Positions 63,001 to 64,000 of a stretch of 64,000 nt of DNA are shown piece by piece (position 1 is the first letter of the stretch; every line of letters begins with the position of its first letter). The stretch lies in NCBI RefSeq assembly GCF_002953935.1, contig NZ_CP026514.1, positions 186,001-250,000 on the forward strand. The letters are read 5' to 3'. Position numbers and translations under genes: made by a program. The notes below the pieces were generated by a model. The model was not told the DNA's origin. It saw only the letters and a program-made list of their open reading frames with translations, and did not search any database. This stretch comes from Arthrobacter sp. PGP41 (lineage in GTDB: Bacteria > Actinomycetota > Actinomycetes > Actinomycetales > Micrococcaceae).

Positions 63001-64000
63001 ATGACCAAAACAATAGGCACGGACCAGCAGCACGGCCGTGTCCGGCAGGCAGCGCTGGGGGCCATCACCGGGCTGCGGCGCGCCTGGCCCCTGGTCCTGC
63101 TGTCGGCGCTCCTGGTTGCCCTTGCCGTCCCGGCGGCCCTGCTGGTGGCTCCCGGCTTCCTGGGTCCCGAGGCCCCTGCCCCCGCCCCTGCTGCGCCCGG
63201 GTGGCAGCAGGCGCCCGCCACGCTCTCGGCCCGGCAGGGCCTGCCCACCCTCGATGCTTCGGCTGCCGTCCCGGCCCAGCCGGCAGTCACGGCGCGGCTG
63301 GATCCGCTGTTAAAGGCCGACGGCGGCGGAACGTTTACAGCGCTGGTCCAGGATGCGTTGACCGGCCAGGTCCTGTTTGACCGCGGTGGATCGGAAGGCC
63401 GCGTTCCGGCGTCCAACATGAAACTGCTCACTGCGGTCGCCGCCCTGCGGTCCCTGGGGCCCGGGCACCGCTTCAGCACAACAGTTGTTGCCGGCGCGGC
63501 GCCTGGACAGGTGGTGCTGGTGGGCGGCGGCGACGTTCTCGTGGGGCCGGGCGAGTCGAACCCCGAACGGACGATCGGCCACGCCGGCCTGGCAACCCTG
63601 GCTGCCGGCACGGTGGAGGCGCTGAAGGCGGACGGCGCGTCCGGGGAGCTCAAGGTCCTGGTGGACGACTCCCTTTTCTCCGGACCCGCGCTGAACCCTG
63701 CCTGGGACAGCGGGGATGTGGCGGCCGGCGAGGTGGCGCCCTTGTTCCCCCTGGCCCTGAACTCAGCCCGTTACGATCCCGCCGTCACCACCGGTCCGCG
63801 CCCGCAGGACTCCGCCATGACTGCAGCCGAGGAGTTTGCCGCCCGGCTGCGAACGGCAGGCGCCGACGCGGGACTCACTGTGGCAGCCGGCGTCGAACGC
63901 TCACCCCAGCCGGCGGGAGCAGGCGCGGCGGCAGCACGCACGGCGGCAACGGCCGCTCCCGGGGAGGGCTCCAGTGAACCGCGCGTGCTGGCGGAAGTGC
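63001..64000 (+). CDS. dacB: D-alanyl-D-alanine carboxypeptidase/endopeptidase, 5' part
   Basis: The frame is open from ATG 63001 to the window end (333 codons; the C-terminal part is missing). A basic N-terminus and one membrane helix (WPLVLLSALLVALAVPAALL) act as signal or anchor. An Ala/Pro linker leads to the penicillin-binding S13-type domain with the SxxK motif in VPASNMKLLTAVAALR (Ser138, Lys141). SxN and KTG motifs should lie mostly beyond the window. It trims peptidoglycan stem peptides outside the cell. Confidence 0.9.
   Translation, partial: MTKTIGTDQQHGRVRQAALGAITGLRRAWPLVLLSALLVALAVPAALLVAPGFLGPEAPAPAPAAPGWQQAPATLSARQGLPTLDASAAVPAQPAVTARLDPLLKADGGGTFTALVQDALTGQVLFDRGGSEGRVPASNMKLLTAVAALRSLGPGHRFSTTVVAGAAPGQVVLVGGGDVLVGPGESNPERTIGHAGLATLAAGTVEALKADGASGELKVLVDDSLFSGPALNPAWDSGDVAAGEVAPLFPLALNSARYDPAVTTGPRPQDSAMTAAEEFAARLRTAGADAGLTVAAGVERSPQPAGAGAAAARTAATAAPGEGSSEPRVLAEV

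Overview
The window is high-GC DNA from an actinobacterium, most likely a soil member of the Micrococcaceae (Arthrobacter/Pseudarthrobacter type). The reasons are a mycothiol-type formaldehyde dehydrogenase, a DUF222/HNH (13E12-type) protein, a dimethylglycine oxidase that reads almost like the Arthrobacter globiformis enzyme, frequent GTG starts, and many small acidic disordered proteins. It is chromosomal in character (serS, pheA, pgm, ppa, dacB). I saw no rRNA, tRNA, CRISPR array, insertion sequence or phage gene. Family assignments are by recognition of sequence patterns, without database searches.

Region 1 (1-17.8 kb) is a methylamine and one-carbon block. It holds the end of a Rieske oxygenase and its reductase (glycine betaine demethylation), a BCCT transporter, formyl-THF deformylase and dimethylglycine oxidase. 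After a DUF222/HNH gene come, on the minus strand, mycothiol-dependent formaldehyde dehydrogenase, a metallo-beta-lactamase-fold hydrolase and a molybdopterin formate-dehydrogenase-like protein, which can dispose of released formaldehyde. An MFS transporter, creatinase (creatine to sarcosine plus urea) and an IclR regulator follow, with a clear promoter and a repeated 17-bp operator-like site.

Region 2 (17.9-33 kb) mixes HAD and GDPD hydrolases, a c-di-GMP module (sensor kinase, GGDEF-EAL, EAL), a methyltransferase, two SDRs, glycerate kinase, membrane proteins, several disordered stress-type proteins, one frameshifted pseudogene and a glycosyltransferase that seems to have lost its middle. 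Six copies of a 14-bp partly palindromic motif lie upstream of the small stress-type genes here and further on.

Region 3 (33-48 kb) holds a GAF/ANTAR protein, an SGNH hydrolase, an NCS2 permease divergent from a RutE-like reductase, an intergenic nested repeat, phosphoglucomutase, a NERD protein, a flavoprotein oxidase, and an acid-catabolism unit: GntR regulator, MatC-like carrier, class III CoA-transferase and a fused carboxyltransferase with no biotin partner nearby.

Region 4 (48-64 kb) is largely housekeeping: amidase, rhodanese, prephenate dehydratase, lipid kinase, seryl-tRNA synthetase, HAD and phosphoglycerate-mutase-like phosphatases, phosphoketolase divergent from a SatD-like protein, a carboxylesterase, inorganic pyrophosphatase and the start of a D-Ala-D-Ala carboxypeptidase. 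Perfect or nested hairpins separate several transcription units.
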